Positions 60,501 to 64,000 of a DNA stretch of 64,000 bases are shown here, piece after piece; within the stretch, counting starts at the first letter, position 1, and the number at the start of each line of letters is the position of its first letter. The notes beneath the pieces are model-generated. The model had not been told where the DNA came from and ran no database searches. It saw only the letters and a list, made by a program, of their open reading frames with translations. The position numbers were made by a program, and so were the translations under genes. This stretch comes from Azadirachta indica. Its lineage: Eukaryota > Streptophyta > Magnoliopsida > Sapindales > Meliaceae. Location of the stretch: positions 16,653,087 to 16,717,086 of the forward strand of contig CM040447.1 in NCBI GenBank assembly GCA_022749755.1, given 5' to 3'.

Positions 60501-61981
60501 TGCAAGGTAAGTTCATGATTCAATCCAAAATAAAATTCCAGCATAAACAACACAATTTGCTGCCAACAAGCAAAACATCAAATTTTAGCAAATGCAACAT
60601 GTAAGGCTTAATTTTCTATTAATTCACAATCATTTATACCATGGCAAGGATTTTATATCATAACAATGATATACAATAAAATCAAACATGAGAGAACTGA
60701 ACCTCAGTCACAAAATTACATTATAAGTTGAACCACCACATATACCTTTAATATAAAAATAAGTTATAATCTCAACCAAAAGTCAAAAGAAGATTAGAAT
60801 ATACTATACAAATATTTATCCAATTTTGCTTTTTTAAACTCCACACTAAAACAAATTTTTCTTTTCACAATTTATAAAGGAATACTGAATACAAATACCT
60901 GCAATTAGTTTATCTAATCATCTATAAAATATATGATACGTAATTAATTAACTTTCAGTTATTCACATCAAGACATTTATTATATTCAAAGTTTAAAAAG
61001 TATTAAATTATTAAAACTTTTTGATGACGTGTCCAAGATTTTTTGGACAGCAACTACAAGTGTCACATTACAACAAAAGGACCATGCTGCGCTCCTGTTT
61101 AATTAATTATATGACGGAGGATTATCTTGGCGTAAGTGCTATAGCCGTGGGACCATGAATGATAGCTGTCACGCAACAGCTTCAGTGTGGTGTCCAGTCA
61201 CATCAATTTGGAACCGAATAATGTTAAGCGACTGCCACGTGTCCACAAAAGATGCACAACAAAACATAAAGTAGACTAAATTAAAATATCCGTCAAAATG
61301 GGGCCCACGACACCCATACTGGGAACTCGAACACGTCTCTTTCCATCTCACGAGAAATTTCCATGTAATAAACTAAGGTTTAATGACTTTAATTTATTCT
61401 CGTTCTTATCGGTTAAGCAATTCATATCCACCGTTCATTTAAGATGAGTCATCTCACGATATTAAGGCGCGATTTTTCGCGATAGTTTCCAAAAATAATA
61501 GATCCTACGAATTCCCGCCTAAGCAACTGGCTACCGGAAAAAAAAAAAAAAAAAAAAGTGTGTCCTAGAAATGCGTAGAGCAACAAAAAAAAATAAAAAA
61601 AGGAGAAAGAATCGGTCAACAGGAAAACAACTCGGAGCGAGTCAACTCACCAACAACTCGGCACTGATCACAGTAAACGGATCTGGATCTGGCGACGTCT
61701 TCTTCCACCACGTCCAAGCACACGGTGAGCGGAGTCAAGGAATCGGCACCGTCCGTTGCATCACCGACTCGGAACAGGATCTGCCGAGTTAGAAGGTGAG
61801 GAAACAGGGACGAAGGCGGCGGAAGTAGCGCGTGAGTAGTCAAAAACGATCTGATATTACTCCTAAACGGTGCCGTTGGACCAGATCCAGAAGCTTCTGT
61901 AGAAGGAAACGTGAGGAAGTCGTTGAGATCCGCCGTGACTCTTCGTTTCATCCGCTTCAAAGGCCTTCCGTTCACAACCAT
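57539..61981 (-). CDS. PHD-finger protein, At1g33420/MMD1/MS1 group, five exons
   Basis: Probable nuclear chromatin-reading regulator. Exons: 61981-61651, 60453-60327, 60022-59807, 59298-58675 and 58391-57539; all introns GT-AG and phases agree, giving 716 residues. Start ATG (MVVNGRPLKRMKRRVTADL) matches the known N-terminus of the Arabidopsis At1g33420 type. Exon 1 has a FPHLLTRQILFRVGD stretch and CDQCRVVG. Exons 2-3 carry YHFIVKADG, CCGDVLHLSES and DDVEDWVYHQLEDTTHLLHG. Exon 4 is conserved through GSNWVSWRTLRGAVCKVARP. Exon 5 ends in a C4HC3 PHD finger at about residues 629-673 (CSCG, CDVCGVWQH, C, CYRC) and a short polar tail. Length is close to the Arabidopsis relative (about 697). Relatives MMD1/DUET and MS1 act in male meiosis and tapetum; the role of this member is inferred only. 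Confidence 0.93.
57541..58391 (-). other. Exon 5 of the PHD gene: conserved middle and PHD finger
   Basis: Starts after a TTTAACAG acceptor. Holds LVRDLKFLFESLLHPQTMLN, the segment ATVSDLKAEASKAFQDVYLV (an upstream domain typical of the MMD1/MS1 group) and RFQAEELLGYSGVDDSTQVK. The zinc-binding residues run from Cys629 to Cys673 by my count, with His652 in the centre of CGVWQH. Stop TGA/TAA-type codon lies at 57541-57539. Open frames on the plus strand here are shadows. Confidence 0.85.
60454..61650 (-). other. Intron 1 of the PHD gene, with a GC-richer part
   Basis: About 1.2 kb, GTGAG to TATCAG. The half next to exon 1 (61000-61560) is richer in CG and holds ACGTG cores at 61024 and 61234 (GCCACGTGTCC, G-box-like). 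It also has a GCGCGATTTTTCGCGATAG palindrome-like patch at about 61467 and a 20-A run at 61538-61557. It looks more like promoter than intron sequence, though no alternative first exon is evident. Confidence 0.5.
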
Positions 61982-62400
61982 CTCAGATCTGAGAGACGTT
62001 CTGAGAGAGACGTAGTTGATCCGACGGTGGAGATTAGAAGAAGCGATTAGGCGGTTTAGAGTGAATCTTAGTAGTGTGTTTGTTTTTTTGGGTTTTGAGA
62101 GGGAAAATAGAAAAGGAACGTTTAATGAAGGATCGTGTAGGGTTTTATGATTCGTCAGATGAAATCAGATCACCATTCATCAGATCAGCTGTGTTTTGAT
62201 TGATTGATTGATTATTTTAGATTAGGCTGTTAAGTTTCTCTCTTTTCAATTTATATTTTTTTAATTTATTTTTTCCGAGTCTGACAGAAAAGTGTGGTCG
62301 GTTTGGTTACGAGAGGAGAAAAAGGAAGAGTTGTTGGCATCGAAAACTTCGTCGTGAAGCGTGTTTAGCGATATCTGTTCCTTTTAAATTAGAAGACCGG
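61982..62400 (-). promoter_or_regulatory. 5' leader and upstream region of the PHD gene
   Basis: Upstream of the start codon on the minus strand, with CT/GA-rich stretches and a (TTGA)4 run at about 62194-62211. No clear TATA box seen at a fixed distance, in keeping with a TATA-less or pyrimidine-initiator promoter. Boundaries not defined. Confidence 0.4.
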
Positions 62401-64000
62401 TATTGCTTTAATCGAAATTACTTAGATGCCCTTGTTATATAAGGATTGTTATTTTACTCGTTATAGGAAAACTCCTTCAATAGGCGCGGAGACGATGAAA
62501 GTTTCAAATTTTCTTTTGAATTTAATATGCGGGTTTATTACGATACAATCATAATCATTGTAGTAATTTTACATCTTCTAAAAAAAATAAATTATTCTTA
62601 ATCCTTATGTTTTTAAATGGGATAATAACCTTTTCATCCCTGAATTTTAATAAAATAATATAATAGATTATTAGTTTTTAATTTTAACAATTTACTCCTA
62701 GTCTTTCGCTTTCTACTTTGTCCTCAAAAACATATAAGGTACTGAAATATTAAAATTAAATTATATGTTAGCTTTTTATTTAGATAAATTTTTATTTATC
62801 CTAATAATATTGATAATTTTCATGGCATCTCTACAATTTTATAAGTCATCATGTTGCCAATGTCTTCATACTATTATATTAAATAGTTAAACCCTAATTG
62901 ACCAATATAAAAATAATCTACTTCTTATAAAATGAAGTGAAGTATAGATGTGAAATGATCCAAATACTCAAAAAAAAAAAAAATTAAACCACTAATTTTA
63001 ATAATTATTAGTTTCTTTATTTTTTATTTGAAATAACAATCAATATAAATGCCTAATATTTTATTATAGAATAAAACAATTTTAAATATTTAATAGTTAA
63101 TTTTTTTAGTTTGCAGGTTTAAACACTATAATAATTTGAGAATTTTTAATTTATTAATTATTTCATTCTATTTTAAATATTATATTTACAACATTTGTAT
63201 TTTAAACCAAAAAAAATAACAAATCAACAATTGCCAGTAATTATTGATTAATAATATTTTTCTGGAGTGTTTCAGTAAAATTATATTTTTGCCAGTCAAA
63301 TAAAGTCAACGGTTAAATATAACATTGGAAGTTAAGGGTGTGGGGACGGCATGATAACTTACAGAAATTATGGGGGGGAATTGACATTTATCAATTGGGG
63401 TAAATTAAAATTAACCCTTCTTATTTCGCGAGAGTTCCAACGGAGAAAATATTATTTTATTTTGTTAAATTATCAACATACCCCTAAACAGATAGCAATT
63501 TTACAGGCCAGCCCCCGTACCATTGCCCGTACTGGGCCCACTGCGTACGCTGATGCCCAACTCTTAGCTCAAAATTATACAAATACAAAATAAATTAATG
63601 GGAAAAAAATGGCAAATGAAAATAAGGCATAGTTATGCAAATATTTTCCTTTTGCACACCAAATAAATTCAAATAATTTTCTCATTCTTGGGCCAATCTT
63701 ATACAAAATATTCAAAATTATTTAATATTAAAAAAATAAATAAGGTACTATTATTATATATTTAATCTTTTATTACAATTAAAATTATTACAATTTAATC
63801 CAATTTATTTATTTTAATATAGTTCAATAGATGCTAACAAATCCGTCCCTTATGAGTTATGTCAACGACATGGTTCAATTATTTTATAGTAAATAAATTT
63901 CTCTTTGGTGGATTAACACAATTCTAATCATTTCAAAATCAACTTTTGTTTATTACAATACTTATGGACTTTTTAACTATTTTATTTCATAAACTTGATT
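62400..64000. other. AT-rich intergenic sequence
   Basis: No gene recognised. A less AT-rich patch at 63340-63560 with GGGGGGGAATTGACATTTATC and CCGTACTGGGCCCACTGCG is compatible with a DNA-transposon end but has no partner in view. Confidence 0.5.

Noticed and set aside
61538..61557. Poly(A) run as the tail of a processed retrocopy
   Set aside because: No recognisable transcript-like sequence ahead of it and no target duplication visible.
63351..63593. 80-codon frame as a gene
   Set aside because: Short, no recognised motif, in a composition patch that looks transposon-derived.
1..64000. CRISPR arrays, rRNA or tRNA genes, bacterial-type operons
   Set aside because: None seen; tandem arrays present are microsatellites or LTR minisatellites, and tRNA-like words are retroelement primer sites or a SINE-like unit.

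Overview
The window is eudicot nuclear DNA: AT-rich, full of plant LTR retrotransposons, small DNA transposons and microsatellites, with one complete multi-exon gene and part of another. I cannot name the species. A 100-N run at 2986-3085 marks an assembly join. Most short reading frames here are chance or decayed transposon sequence.

Layout. 1-1.6 kb: 3' end of a Ty1/copia element (RNase H plus 3' LTR). 4.0-4.8 kb: first three exons of a class III peroxidase (PER47-like) on the minus strand; exon 4, with the proximal haem ligand, is not found between exon 3 and the assembly gap. 6.0-11.15 kb and 32.2-35.4 kb: diverged copies of one non-coding segment, an old tandem duplication. Its copies were later separated by a 1.06-kb foldback Mutator-like element (6334-7394) and by a 21-kb Ty3/gypsy complex (11158-32225). 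A second Mutator-like element with a 168-codon reading frame sits at 34155-35128.

The gypsy complex is a minus-strand Tat-lineage element (decayed gag, protease, RT, RNase H, integrase) with 1.6-kb LTRs and remnants of an antisense ORF between integrase and the 3' LTR. Its left LTR is split by a 9.1-kb nested insertion (11631-20706) flanked by a GTGTT target-site duplication. That insertion holds four related LTR-like modules, two of them arranged as a 2.3-kb palindrome.

36.9-55.3 kb is a rearranged endogenous pararetrovirus (Caulimoviridae) locus. Movement protein, coat protein with zinc knuckle, protease, RT, RNase H and C-terminal segments are all present but broken by stops, rearrangement and inversion. 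The viral intergenic region occurs three times. The locus is interrupted by a chromovirus gag-protease fragment (46.9-49.05 kb), a CACTA terminus (near 50.0-50.48 kb), a short gag-only LTR element with both LTRs (51208-53134) and a hAT-like 5' end (53.66-54.65 kb).

57.5-62.0 kb: a complete five-exon minus-strand gene for a 716-residue PHD-finger protein of the At1g33420/MMD1/MS1 group, the one evidently functional gene. 62.0-64.0 kb is its upstream region and AT-rich intergenic DNA.
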